Both the position numbers and the translations under genes were made by a program. A model generated the notes under the pieces. The model made no database searches. It was not told the DNA's origin and saw nothing but the letters and a program-made list of their open reading frames with translations. From assembly GCA_037178625.1 (NCBI GenBank), contig JAWZXG010000046.1:1-64000 (forward strand): a stretch of DNA of 64,000 bases, written 5' to 3'. This DNA is from Skeletonema tropicum (taxonomy: Eukaryota; Bacillariophyta; Thalassiosirophyceae; Thalassiosirales; Thalassiosiraceae). Of the stretch, positions 47,464 through 60,999 are shown one piece after another; the first letter of the stretch is position 1, and the number at the start of each line of letters is the position of its first letter.

Positions 47464-49722
47464 TTATCAATCTAAGTATGATCCCAACAACATCCGAGGA
47501 GGAGGAGGATGTTGGATTGACTATTCCTCCTCCTCACCGTCGCCGATGATGATGATCAACAGTTAGTTAACGCGAACTAGTAGTTTGGAATGATCATCGG
47601 AGGTGTGGTTGGGATTAATCATCATCATCATCGGCGGCGTGTGGAGAATGGCGAGTGAGCCGAATGTAGCGTAATGATATTGAATAAGTAATTCCACCGC
47701 CGATGATGAATTATTACACCACCGCCGATGTTGATGAATGGATTGAAGGTCGAGCGAAGCGAGACAGTGGAAGAATGATGCGACACAAGTCGAAAGTCGA
47801 GTGAGCCGGAGGCGAGGGAGATGGAAGTAATGCAAATACTGTCAACGGTACGGTGGTGGAAATAGTGAAGGAGCGAGTGAGCCGCCAGGCGAGGGAGCTG
47901 TTGATTTTTGATTTTGGTATTGCTATGGTATTATTGATAATGATGATATTGAAATATATTATATGGACGATGGAAGAATTGACGGTGGTGGAGGTAATTT
48001 CTGTTCATTTTGTTGAAATTTCGAAATTTTGGAGTGTCTTCGGCGCTGGGGATGACTTTCTGGGGTACGGTCAATTTAGTTGAGTTGATTGGCAAAGAAT
48101 CGATATTTGGCCTTGAATAGTACCAATTGATAGAACTCGACGAGAGGATTCAAAATCACTACTCATCTCATTCATACGACCAATAGAAGGAGAGGTATGG
48201 ATGTTTGGATGGGTAGAGTGCGTGGGAGTTTAGGTTGGACAAGTGACAAGGAGTGACGCTGAATGACTTCAAGGGTGCACCGTAAGCTTTCCAGCCACAT
48301 GAACATCTTCAATCATACTCATTTACTATTTAATCATTATTTTTCATCTAGAGTCGAGGGCACAATTAATCAACAAACATTGTTGCCCGAACACCTAACA
48401 GTAACATAAAACTTCTTGATATTCATTTCTCTCTCCCCTCTACGTTAGTTTGCGTCCAAAAATTTAAACCTCTCCTCACGAATCCTCCTCCAAGCCTTTC
48501 TTGCTAGCTCGTACTTCCTTCTTGATACGTTCCTCTTCCTCACGTTCCTTCTTATTCGGGTCTAACGATGCTCTCGAAGGGTTCCGTAATCCACTCATCC
48601 CAAACTGACTTGTCTGCCTCAACCTTCTCATTCGACTTGAGCTTCTTATTCTCTTCTATCTTTGCAGCAACTTCATCCGCCTCGTCAAGCCTCTTCTGTG
48701 CCCGAAGTGCCTGTTCGAGGTACTTGTATAATGTTAATGTAATAGTCTCATGATGGTCCGGTCCAATATCCAGGAGATTGACATCGCAACTTGATGATGT
48801 CTGATGATCTTCCATGGTGCTACAGTAATATTAAAGCAGTGAATAGAAGAGGAGGACGGTGTGATGGCATGGCACAGTAGAATGTAGCTTTATCATTGCA
48901 TTGCTCTGTTGATGGCGGTATGTAATTTGAGACGGCCATCTTGATTTTTGAAGCGGTACCACCTTCTCAGCCCCGTATCAAAGCACAACACACGCAGATC
49001 AAAAATTGACAATGGCTGATATCTTGTCTCCTACGCGGCCAATGAAGGCGATAAGTGGCGTTTTGGAAAGCCTCTCATTGCGCTCTATCGATTAGGCCTG
49101 TAATTATCCTGATTGGAGGACTTTCATTCAATCAATCCGTTCAAAAAACACAGGTCTAGAAAGTCACCAGTGGCTCTCAATCCGGCTCCACAGCCACAGC
49201 CCGAATTTGACGATATGACAACCAATCGAAAGCTCTTTTCAATCTCTTTCGATTAGTACTATCATTCAGCCAACTGAATAATCTAAACATAGCTCGGGCA
49301 AAGCCCTCGCAAAAAAGCGACCACTTTAGTCAGCCTTGTCCAGACAGTTGACAGTTGACAGTTGACAGTTGACAGTTGATTGGTCGAAAATCCCAAAGAG
49401 CGACCAGTTCAATCAGCCTCACATCATGACAGTTGGCACGGAAGCATCAAACGCTTCGCTGAAGAACGATCACTTAATTCAGTAAGATCCAACTACTCAC
49501 TGCTCGGGCAAAAGCCCTCGCACAATACACTGAGCATAGATCAGCAATTGCTCATCAGTGAACTAAGTTACATGTACCGTCCAATGATAGTTAGATCAAC
49601 TCAGTACCGTCCATGATAATAATCCATTGTGCAACATCAACTTGCCTCGACTGTGCTCGACATCCTCCGCTTCGCTCCAGACTTACTACCCAACAATTTA
49701 ATGTATTCATTTAATATATTCA
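47464..49722. repeat. Repeat unit 22 (2,259 bp)
   Basis: About sixteen net extra bases, nearly all 1-2 nt insertions (for example near 47786, 48498, 48565, 48771, 48860, 48972, 49148). Confidence 0.95.
48445..48819 (-). pseudogene. TPR exon copy, unit 22 (three 1-nt insertions)
   Basis: Insertions near 48498, 48565 and 48771. The middle 70 or so codons, including the TPR and the Trp linker, still read correctly. Confidence 0.45.
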
Positions 49723-51972
49723 TTATCAATCTAAGTATGATCCCAACAACATCCGAGGAGGAGGAGGATGTTGGATTGACTATTCCTCCTCCTCACCGTC
49801 GCCGATGATGATGATCAACAGTTAGTTAACGCGAACTAGTAGTTTGGAATGATCATCGGAGGTGTGGTTGGGATTAATCATCATCATCATCGGCGGCGTG
49901 TGGAGAATGGCGAGTGAGCCGAATGTAGCGTAATGATATTGAATAAGTAATTCCACCGCCGATGATGAATTATTACACCACCGCCGATGTTGATGAATGG
50001 ATTGAAGGTCGAGCGAAGCGAGACAGTGGAAGAATGATGCGACAAGTCGAAAGTCGAGTGAGCCGGAGGCCGAGGGAGATGGAAGTAATGCAAATACTGT
50101 CAACGGTACGGTGGTGGAAATAGTGAAGGAGCGAGTGAGCCGCCAGGCGAGGGAGCTGTTGATTTTTGATTTTGGTATTGCTATGGTATTATTGATAATG
50201 ATGATATTGAAAATATTATATGGACGATGGAAGAATTGACGGTGGTGGAGGTAATTCTGTTCATTTTGTTGAAATTTCGAAATTTTGGAGTGTCTTCGGC
50301 GCTGGGGATGACTTTCTGGGGTACGGTCAATTTAGTTGAGTTGATTGGCAAAGAATCGATATTTGGCCTTGAATAGTACCAATTGATAGAACTCGACGAG
50401 AGGATTCAAAATCACTACTCCATCTCATTCATACGACCAATAGAAGGAGAGGTATGGATGTTTGGATGGGTAGAGTGCGTGGGAGTTTAGGTTGGACAAG
50501 TGACAAGGAGTGACGCTGAATGACTTCAAGGGTGCACCGTAAGCTTTCCAGCCACATGAACATCTTCAATCATACTCATTTACTATTTAATCATTATTTT
50601 TCATCTAGAGTCGAGGGCACAATTAATCAACAAACATTGTTGCCCGAACACCTAACAGTAACATAACATAAAACTTCTTGATATTCATTTCTCCTCTCCC
50701 CTCTACGTTAGTTTGCGTCCAAAAATTTAAAACCTCTCCTCACGAATCCTCCTCCAAGCCTTCTTGCTAGCTCGTACTTCCTTCTTGATACGTTCCTCTT
50801 CCTCACGTTCCTTCTTATTCGGGTCTACGATGCTCTCGAAGGGTTCCGTAATCCACTCATCCCAAACTGACTTGTCTGCCTCCAACCTTCTCATTCGACT
50901 TGAGCTTCTTATTCTCTTCTATCTTTGCAGCAACTTCATCCGCCTCGTCAAGCCTCTTCTGTGCCCGAAGTGCCTGTTCGAGGTACTTGTATAATGTTAA
51001 TGTAATAGTCTCATGATGGTCCGGTCCAATATCAGGAGATTGACATCGCAACTTGATGATGTCTGATGATCTTCCATGGTGCTACAGTAATATTAAAGCA
51101 GTGAATAGAAGAGGAGGACGGTGTGATGGCATGGCACAGTAGAATGTAGCTTTATCATTGCATTGCTCGTTGATGGCGGTATGTAATTTGAGACGGCCAT
51201 CTTGATTTTTGAAGCGGTACCACCTTCTCAGCCGTATCAAAGCACAACACACGCAGATCAAAAATTGACAATGGCTGATATCTTGTCTCCTACGCGGCCA
51301 ATGAAGGCGATAAGTGGCGTTTTGGAAAGCTCTCATTGCGCTCTATCGATTAGGCCTGTAATTATCCTGATTGGAGGACTTTCATTCAATCAATTCCGTT
51401 CAAAAAACAGGTCTAGAAAGTCACCAGTGGCTCTCAATCCGGCTCCACAGCCACAGCCCGAATTTGACGATATGACAACCAATCGAAAGCTCTTTTCAAT
51501 CTCTTTCGATTAGTACTATCATTCAGCCAACTGAATAATCTAAACATAGCTCGGGCAAAGCCCTCGCAAAAAAGCGACCACTTTAGTCAGCCTTGTCCAG
51601 ACAGTTGACAGTTGACAGTTGACAGTTGATTGGTCGAAAATCCCAAAGAGCGACCAGTTCAATCAGCCTCACATCATGACAGTTGGCACGGAAGCATCAA
51701 ACGCTTCGCTGAAGAAACGATCACTTAATTCAGTAAGATCCAACTACTCACTGCTCGGGCAAAGCCCTCGCACAATACACTGAGCATAGATCAGCAATTG
51801 CTCATCAGTGAACTAAGTTACATGTACCGTCCAATGATAGTTAGATCAACTCAGTACCGTCCATGATAATAATCCATTGTGCAACATCAACTTGCCTCGA
51901 CTGTGCTCGACATCCTCCGCTTCGCTCCAGACTTACTACCCAACAATTTAATGTATTCATTTAATATATTCA
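49723..51972. repeat. Repeat unit 23 (2,250 bp)
   Basis: Four CAGTTGA copies (51602-51629), with single-base insertions plus an ACATA duplication near 50665. Confidence 0.95.
50708..51081 (-). pseudogene. TPR exon copy, unit 23 (two 1-nt insertions)
   Basis: Insertions near 50731 and 50882. The TPR half reads normally to about residue 56, then the frame is lost. Confidence 0.45.
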
Positions 51973-54223
51973 TTATCAATCTAAGTATGATCCCAACAAC
52001 ATCCGAGGAGGAGGAGGATGTTGGATTGACTATTCCTCCTCCTCACCGTCGCCGATGATGATGATCAACAGTTAGTTAACGCGAACTAGTAGTTTGGAAT
52101 GATCATCGGAGGTGTGGTTGGGATTAATCATCATCATCATCGGCGGCGTGTGGAGAATGGCGAGTGAGCCGAATGTAGCGTAATGATATTGAATAAGTAA
52201 TTCCACCGCCGATGATGAATTATTACACCACCGCCGATGTTGATGAATGGATTGAAGGTCGAGCGAAGCGAGACAGTGGAAGAATGATGCGACAAGTCGA
52301 AAGTCGAGTGAGCCGGAGGCGAGGGAGATGGAAGTAATGCAAATACTGTCAACGGTACGGTGGTGGAAATAGTGAAGGAGCGAGTGAGCCGCCAGGCGAG
52401 GGAGCTGTTGATTTTTGATTTTGGTATTGCTATGGTATTATTGATAATGATGATATTGAAAATATTATAGGACGATGGAAGAATTGACGGTGGTGGAGGT
52501 AATTCTGTTCATTTTGTTGAAATTTCGAAAATTTTGGAGTGTCTTCGGCGCTGGGGATGACTTTCTGGGGTACGGTCAATTTAGTTGAGTTGATTGGCAA
52601 AGAATCGATATTTGGCCTTGAATAGTACCAATTGATAGAACTCGACGAGAGGATTCAAAATCACTACTCATCTCATTCATACGACCAATAGAAGGAGAGG
52701 TATGGATGTTTGGATGGGTAGAGTGCGTGGGAGTTTAGGTTGGACAAGTGACAAGGAGTGACGCTGAATGACTTCAAGGGTGCACCGTAAGCTTTCCAGC
52801 CACATGAACATCTTCAATCATACTCATTTACTATTTAATCATTATTTTTCATCTAGAGTCGAGGGCACAATTAATCAACAAACATTGTTGCCCGAACACC
52901 TAACAGTAACATAAAACTTCTTGATATTCATTTCTCTCTCCCCTCTACGTTAGTTTGCGTCCAAAAATTTAAACCTCTCCTCACGAATCCTCCTCCAAGC
53001 CTTCTTGCTAGCTCGTACTTCCTTCTTGATACGTTCCTCTTCCTCACGTTCCTTCTTATTCGGGTCTACGAATGCTCTCGAAGGGTTCCGTAATCCACTC
53101 ATCCCAAACTGACTTGTCTGCCTCAACCTTCTCATTCGACTTGAGCTTCTTAATTCTCTTCTAATCTTTGCAGCAACTTCATCCGCCTCGTCAAGCCTCT
53201 TCTGTGCCCGAAGTGCCTGTTCGAGGTACTTGTATAATGTTAATGTATATAGTCTCATGATGGTCCGGTCCAATATCAGGAGATTGACATCGCAACTTGA
53301 TGATGTCTGATGATCTTCCATGGTGCTACAGTAATATTAAAGCAGTGAATAGAAGAGGAGGACGGTGATGGCATGGCACAGTAGAATGTAGCTTTATCAT
53401 TGCATTGCTCTGTTGATGGCGGTATGTAATTTGAGACGGCCATCTTGATTTTTTGAAGCGGTACCACCTTCTCAGCCGTATCAAAGCACACAACACACGC
53501 AGATCAAAAATTGACAATGGCTGATATCTTGTCTCCTACGCGGCCAATGAAGGCGATAAGTGGCGTTTTGGAAAGCTCTCATTGCGCTCTATCGATTAGG
53601 CCTGTAATTATCCTGATTGGAGGACTTTCATTCAATCAATCCGTTCAAAAACAGGTCTAGAAAGTCACCAGTGGCTCTCAATCCGGCTCCACAGCCACAG
53701 CCCGAATTTGACGATATGACAACCAATCGAAAGCTCTTTTCAATCTCTTTCGATTAGTACTATCATTCAGCCAACTGAATAATCTAAACATAGCTCGGGC
53801 AAAGCCCTCGCAAAAAAGCGACCACTTTAGTCAGCCTTGTCCAGACAGTTGACAGTTGACAGTTGACAGTTGACAGTTGATTGGTCGAAAATTCCCAAAG
53901 AGCGACCAGTTCAATCAGCCTCACATCATGACAGTTGGCACGGAAGCATCAAACGCTTCGCTGAAGAACGATCACTTAATTCAGTAAGATCCAACTACTC
54001 ACTGCTCGGGCAAAGCCCTCGCACAATACACTGAGCATAGATCAGCAATTGCTCATCAGTGAACTAAGTTACATGTACCGTCCAATGATAGTTAGATCAA
54101 CTCAGTACCGTCCATGATAATAATCCATTGTGCAACATCAACTTGCCTCGACTGTGCTCGACATCCTCCGCTTCGCTCCAGACTTACTACCCAACAATTT
54201 AATGTATTCATTTAATATATTCA
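51973..54223. repeat. Repeat unit 24 (2,251 bp)
   Basis: Four 1-nt insertions fall inside the exon (near 53071, 53153, 53164, 53248) and others elsewhere. Confidence 0.95.
52950..53325 (-). pseudogene. TPR exon copy, unit 24 (four 1-nt insertions)
   Basis: Insertions near 53071, 53153, 53164 and 53248. They happen to keep a long open frame, but it switches phase several times and starts from the ATG of MEDHQTSSSC. Confidence 0.45.
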
Positions 54224-56476
54224 TTATCAATCTAAGTATGATCCCAACAACATCCGAGGAGGAGGAGGATGTTGGATTGACTATTCCTCCTCCTCACCGT
54301 CGCCGATGATGATGATCAACAGTTAGTTAACGCGAACTAGTAGTTTGGAATGATCATCGGAGGTGTGGTTGGGATTAATCATCATCATCATCGGCGGCGT
54401 GTGGAGAATGGCGAGTGAGCCGAATGTAGCGTAATGATATTGAATAAGTAATTCCACCGCCGATGATGAATTATTACACCACCGCCGATGTTGATGAATG
54501 GATTGAAGGTCGAGCGAAGCGAGACAGTGGAAGAATGATGCGACAAGTCGAAAGTCGAGTGAGCCGGAGGCGAGGGAGATGGAAGTAATGCAAATACTGT
54601 CAACGGTACGGTGGTGGAAATAGTGAAGGAGCGAGTGAGCCGCCAGGCGAGGGAGCTGTTGATTTTTGATTTTGGTATTGCTATGGGTATTATTGATAAT
54701 GATGATATTGAAAATATTATATGGACGATGGAAGAATTGACGGTGGTGGAGGTAATTCTGTTCATTTTGTTGAAATTTCGAAATTTTGGAGTGTCTTCGG
54801 CGCTGGGGATGACTTTCTGGGGTACGGTCAATTTAGTTGAGTTGATTGGCAAAGAATCGATATTTGGCCTTGAATAGTACCAATTGATAGAACTCGACGA
54901 GAGGATTCAAAATCACTTACTCATCTCATTCATACGACCAATAGAAGGAGAGGTATGGATGTTTGGATGGGTAGAGTGCGTGGGAGTTTAGGTTGGACAA
55001 GTGACAAGGAGTGACGCTGAATGACTTCAAGGGTGCACCGTAAGCTTTCCAGCCACATGAACATCTTCAATCATACTCATTTACTATTTAATCATTATTT
55101 TTCATCTAGAGTCGAGGGCACAATTAATCAACACAAACATTGTTGCCCGAACACCTAACAGTAACATAAAACTTCTTGATATTCATTTCTCTCTCCCCTC
55201 TACGTTAGTTTGCGTCCAAAAATTTAAACCTCTCTCCTCACGAATCCTCCTCCAAGCCTTCTTGCTAGCTCGTACTTCCTTCTTGATACGTTCCTCTTCC
55301 TCACGTTCCTTCTTATTCGGGTCTACGATGCTCTCGAAGGGTTCCGTAATCCACTCATCCCAAACTGACTTGTCTGCCTCAACCTTCTCATTCGACTTGA
55401 GCTTCTTATTCTCTTCTATCTTTGCAGCAACTTCATCCGCCTCGTCAAGCCTCTTCTGTGCCCGAAGTGCCTGTTCGAGGTACTTGTATAATGTTAATGT
55501 AATAGTCTCATGATGGTCCGGTCCAATATCAGGAGATTGACATCGCAACTTGATGATGTCTGATGATCTTCCATGGTGCTACAGTAATATTAAAGCAGTG
55601 AATAGAAGAGGAGGACGGTGATGGCATGGCACAGTAGAATGTAGCTTTATCATTGCATTGCTCTGTTGATGGCGGTATGTAATTTGAGACGGCCATCTTG
55701 ATTTTTGAAGCGGTACCACCTTCTCAGCCGTATCAAAGCACAACACACGCAGATCAAAAATTGACAATGGCTGATATCTTGTCTCCTACGCGGCCAATGA
55801 AGGCGATAAGTGGCGTTTTGGAAAGCTCTCATTGCGCTCTATCGATTAGGCCTGTAATTATCCTGATTGGAGGACTTTCATTCAATCAATCCGTTCAAAA
55901 ACAGGTCTAGAAAGTCACCAGTGGCTCTCAATCCGGCTCCACAGCCACAGCCCGAATTTGACGATATGACAACCAATCGAAAGCTCTTTTCAATCTCTTT
56001 CGATTAGTACTATCATTCAGCCAACTGAATAATCCTAAACATAGCTCGGGCAAAGCCCTCGCAAAAAAAGCGACCACTTTAGTCAGCCTTGTCCAGACAG
56101 TTGACAGTTGACAGTTGACAGTTGACAGTTGATTGGTCGAAAATCCCAAAGAGCGACCAGTTCAATCAGCCTCACATCATGACAGTTGGCACGGAAGCAT
56201 CAAACGCTTCGCTGAAGAACGATCACTTAATTCAGTAAGATCCAACTTACTCACTGCTCGGGCAAAGCCCTCGCACAATACACTGAGCATAGATCAGCAA
56301 TTGCTCATCAGTGAACTAAGTTACATGTACCGTCCAATGATAGTTAGATCAACTCAGTACCGTCCATGATAATAATCCATTGTGCAACATCAACTTGCCT
56401 CCGACTGTGCTCGACATCCTCCGCTTCGCTCCAGACTTACTACCCAACAATTTAATGTATTCATTTAATATATTCA
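54224..56476. repeat. Repeat unit 25 (2,253 bp)
   Basis: Scattered 1-2 nt insertions. A TC duplication near 55234 shifts the C-terminal end of the exon. Confidence 0.95.
55205..55578 (-). pseudogene. TPR exon copy, unit 25 (C-terminal frameshift)
   Basis: A TC duplication near 55234 replaces the last residues (FKFLDAN) and lets the frame run past the usual TAA to 55183. Confidence 0.45.
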
Positions 56477-58735
56477 TTATCAATCTAAGTATGATCCCAA
56501 CAACATCCGAGGAGGAGGAGGATGTTGGATTGACTATTCCTCCTCCTCACCGTCGCCGATGATGATGATCAACAGTTAGTTAACGCGAACTAGTAGTTTG
56601 GAATGATCATCGGAGGTGTGGTTGGGATTAATCATCCATCATCATCGGCGGCGTGTGGAGAATGGCGAGTGAGCCGAATGTAGCGTAATGATATTGAATA
56701 AGTAATTCCACCGCCGATGATGAATTATTACACCACCGCCGATGTTGATGAATGGATTGAAGGTCGAGCGAAGCGAGACAGTGGAAGAATGATGCGACAA
56801 GTCGAAAGTCGAGTGAGCCGGAGGCGAGGGAGATGGAAGTAATGCCAAATACTGTCAACGGTACGGTGGTGGAAATAGTGAAGGAGCGAGTGAGCCGCCA
56901 GGCGAGGGAGCTGTTGATTTTTGATTTTGGTATTGCTATGGTATTATTGATAATGATGATATTGAAAATATTATATGGACGATGGAAGAATTGACGGTGG
57001 TGGAGGTAATTCTGTTCATTTTGTTGAAATTTCGAAATTTTGGAGTGTCTTCGGCGCTGGGGATGACTTTCTGGGGTACGGTCAATTTAGTTGAGTTGAT
57101 TGGCAAAGAATCGATATTTGGCCTTGAATAGTACCAATTGATAGAACTCGACGAGAGGATTCAAAATCACTACTCATCCTCATTCATACGGACCAATTAG
57201 AAGGAGAGGTATGGATGTTTGGATGGGTAGAGTGCGTGGGAGTTTAGGTTGGACAAGTGACAAGGAGTGACGCTGAATGACTTCAAGGGTGCACCGTAAG
57301 CTTTCCAGCCACATGAACATCTTCAATCATACTCATTTACTATTTAATCATTATTTTTCATCTAGAGTCGAGGGCACAATTAATCAACACAAACATTGTT
57401 GCCCGAACACCTAACAGTAACATAAAACTTCTTGATATTCATTTCTCTCTCCCCTCTACGTTAGTTTGCGTCCAAAAATTTAAACCTCTCCTCACGAATC
57501 CTCCTCCAAGCCTTCTTGCTAGCTCGTACTTCCTTCTTGATACGTTCCTCTTCCTCACGTTCCTTCTTATTCGGGTCTACGATGCTCTCGAAGGGGTTCC
57601 GTAATCCACTCATCCCAAACTGACTTGTCTGCCTCCAACCTTCTCATTCGACTTGAGCTTCTTATATCTCTTCTATCTTTGCAGCAACTTCATCCGCCTC
57701 GTCAAGCCTCTTCTGTGCCCGAAGTGCCTGTTCGAGGTACTTGTATAATGTTAATGTAATAGTCTCATGATGGTCCGGTCCAATATCAGGAGATTGACAT
57801 CGCAACTTGATGATGTCTGATGATCTTCCATGGTGCTACAGTAATATTAAAGCAGTGAATAGAAGAGGAGGACGGTGATGGCATGGCCACAGTAGAATGT
57901 AGCTTTATCATTGCATTGCTCTGTTGATGGCGGTATGTAATTTGAGACGGCCATCTTGATTTTTGAAGCGGTACCACCTTCTCAGCCGTATCAAAGCACA
58001 ACACACGCAGATCAAAAAAATTGACAATGGCTGATATCTTGTCTCCTACGCGGCCAATGAAGGCGATAAGTGGCGTTTTGGAAAGCTCTCATTGCGCTCT
58101 ATCGATTAGGCCTGTAATTATCCTGATTGGAGGACTTTCATTCAATCAATCCGTTCAAAAACAGGTCTAGAAAGTCACCAGTGGCTCTCAATCCGGCTCC
58201 ACAGCCACAGCCCGAATTTGACGATATGACAACCAATCGAAAGCTCTTTTCAATCTCTTTCGATTAGTACTATCATTCAGCCAACTGAATAATTCTAAAA
58301 CATAGCTCGGGCAAAGCCCTCGCAAAAAAGCGACCACTTTAGTCAGCCTTGTCCAGACAGTTGACAGTTGACAGTTGACAGTTGACAGTTGATTGGTCGA
58401 AAATCCCAAAGAGCGACCAGTTCAATCAGCCTCACATCATGACAGTTGGCACGGAAGCATCAAACGCTTCGCTGAAGAACGATCACTTAATTCAGTAAGA
58501 TCCAACTACTCACTGCTCCGGGCAAAGCCCTCGCACAATACACTGAGCATAGATCAGCAATTGCTCATCAGTGAACTAAGTTACATGTACCGTCCAATGA
58601 TAGTTAGATCAACTCAGTACCGTCCATGATAATAATCCATTGTGCAACATCAACTTGCCTCGACTGTGCTCGACATCCTCCGCTTCGCTCCAGACTTACT
58701 ACCCAACAATTTAATGTATTCATTTAATATATTCA
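56477..58735. repeat. Repeat unit 26 (2,259 bp)
   Basis: About sixteen extra bases in 1-2 nt insertions, three of them in the exon (near 57595, 57636, 57665). Confidence 0.95.
57461..57835 (-). pseudogene. TPR exon copy, unit 26 (three 1-nt insertions)
   Basis: Insertions near 57595, 57636 and 57665 disrupt the linker and the end of TPR helix B. Confidence 0.45.
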
Positions 58736-60999
58736 TTATCAATCTAAGTATGATCCCAACAACATCCGAGGAGGAGGAGGATGTTGGATTGACTATTCCT
58801 CCTCCTCACCGTCGCCGATGATGATGATCAACAGTTAGTTAACGCGAACTAGTAGTTTGGAATGATCATCGGAGGTGTGGTTGGGATTAATCATCATCAT
58901 CATCGGCGGCGTGCGGCGTGTGGAGAATGGCGAAGTGAGCCGAATGTAGCGTAATGATATTGAATAAGTAATTCCACCGCCGATGATGAATTATTACACC
59001 ACCGCCGATGTTGATGAATGGATTGAAGGTCGAGCGAAGCGAGACAGTGGAAGAATGATGCGACAAGTCGAAAGTCGAGTGAGCCGGAGGCGAGGGAGAT
59101 GGAAGTAATGCAAATACTGTCAACGGTACGGTGGTGGAAATAGTGAAGGAGCGAGTGAGCCGCCAGGCGAGGGAGCTGTTGATTTTTGATTTTGGTATTG
59201 CTATGGTATTATTGATAATGATGATATTGAAAATATTATATGGACGATGGAAGAATTGACGGTGGTGGAGGTAATTCTGTTTCATTTTGTTGAAATTTCG
59301 AAAATTTTGGAGTGTCTTCGGCGCTGGGGATGACTTTCTGGGGTACGGTCAATTTAGTTGAGTTGATTGGCAAAGAATCGATATTTGGCCTTGAATAGTA
59401 CCAATTGATAGAACTCGACGAGAGGATTCAAAATCACTACTCATCTCATTCATACGACCAATAGAAGGAGAGGTATGGATGTTTGGATGGGTAGAGTGCG
59501 TGGGAGTTTAGGTTGGACAAGTGACAAGGAGTGACGCTGAATGACTTCAAGGGTGCACCGTAAGCTTTCCAGCCACATGAACATCTTCAATCATACTCAT
59601 TTACTATTTAATCATTATTTTTCATCTAGAGTCGAGGGCACAATTAATCAACAAACATTGTTGCCCGAACACCTAACAGTAAACATAAAAACTTCTTGAT
59701 ATTCATTTCTCTCTCCCCTCTACGTTAGTTTTGCGTCCAAAAATTTAAACCTCTCCTCACGAATCCTCCTCCAAGCCTTCTTGCTAGCTCGTACTTCCTT
59801 CTTGATACGTTCCTCTTCCTCACGTTCCTTCTTATTCGGGTCTACGATGCTCTCGAAGGGTTCCGTAATCCACTCATCCCAAACTGACTTGTCTGCCTCA
59901 ACCTTCTCATTCGACTTGAGCTTCTTATTCTCTTCTATCTTTGCAGCAACTTCATCCGCCTCGTCAAGCCTCTTCTGTGCCCGAAGTGCCTGTTCGAGGT
60001 ACTTGTATAATGTTAATGTAATAGTCTCATGATGGTCCGGTCCAATATCAGGAGATTGACATCGCAACTTGATGATGTCTGATGATCTTCCATGGTGCTA
60101 CAGTAATATTAAAGCAGTGAATAGAAGAGGAGGACGGTGATGGCATGGCACAGTAGAATGTAGCTTTATCATTGCATTTTGCTCTGTTGATGGCGGTATG
60201 TAATTTGAGACGGCCATCTTGATTTTTGAAGCGGTACCACCTTCTCAGCCGTATCAAAGCACAACACACGCAGATCAAAAATTGACAATGGCTGATATCT
60301 TGTCTCCTACGCGGCCAATGAAGGCGATAAGTGGCGTTTTTTGGAAAGCTCTCATTGCGCTCTATCGATTAGGCCTGTAATTATCCTGATTGGAGGACTT
60401 TCATTCAATCAATCCGTTCAAAAACAGGTCTAGAAAGTCACCAGTGGCTCTCAATCCGGCTCCACAGCCACAGCCCGAATTTGACGATATGACAACCAAT
60501 CGAAAGCTCTTTTCAATCTCTTTCGATTAGTACTATCATTCAGCCAACTGAATAATCTAAACATAGCTCGGGCAAAGCCCTCGCAAAAAAGCGACCACTT
60601 TAGTCAGCCTTGTCCAGACAGTTGACAGTTGACAGTTGACAGTTGACAGTTGATTGGTCGAAAATCCCCAAAGAGCGACCAGTTCAATCAGCCTCACATC
60701 ATGACAGTTTTTGGCACGGAAGCATCAAACGCTTCGCTGAAGAACGATCACTTAATTCAGTAAGATCCAACTACTCACTGCTCGGGCAAAGCCCTCGCAC
60801 AATACACTGAGCATAGATCAGCAATTGCTCATCAGTGAACTAAGTTACATGTACCGTCCAATGATAGTTAGATCAACTCAGTACCGTCCATGATAATAAT
60901 CCATTGTGCAACATCAACTTGCCTCGACTGTGCTCGACATCCTCCGCTTCGCTCCAGACTTACTACCCAACAATTTAATGTATTCATTTAATATATTCA
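58736..60999. repeat. Repeat unit 27 (2,264 bp)
   Basis: Includes a GCGGCGT duplication near 58908-58920 and T-run extensions near 60177, 60340 and 60709. Confidence 0.95.
59725..60097 (-). pseudogene. TPR exon copy, unit 27 (stop shifted by 1 nt)
   Basis: A single T gain near 59730 changes the last residue and moves the stop slightly downstream, to 59720. The protein is otherwise identical to unit 1, so this is the least damaged of the right-hand copies. Confidence 0.46.
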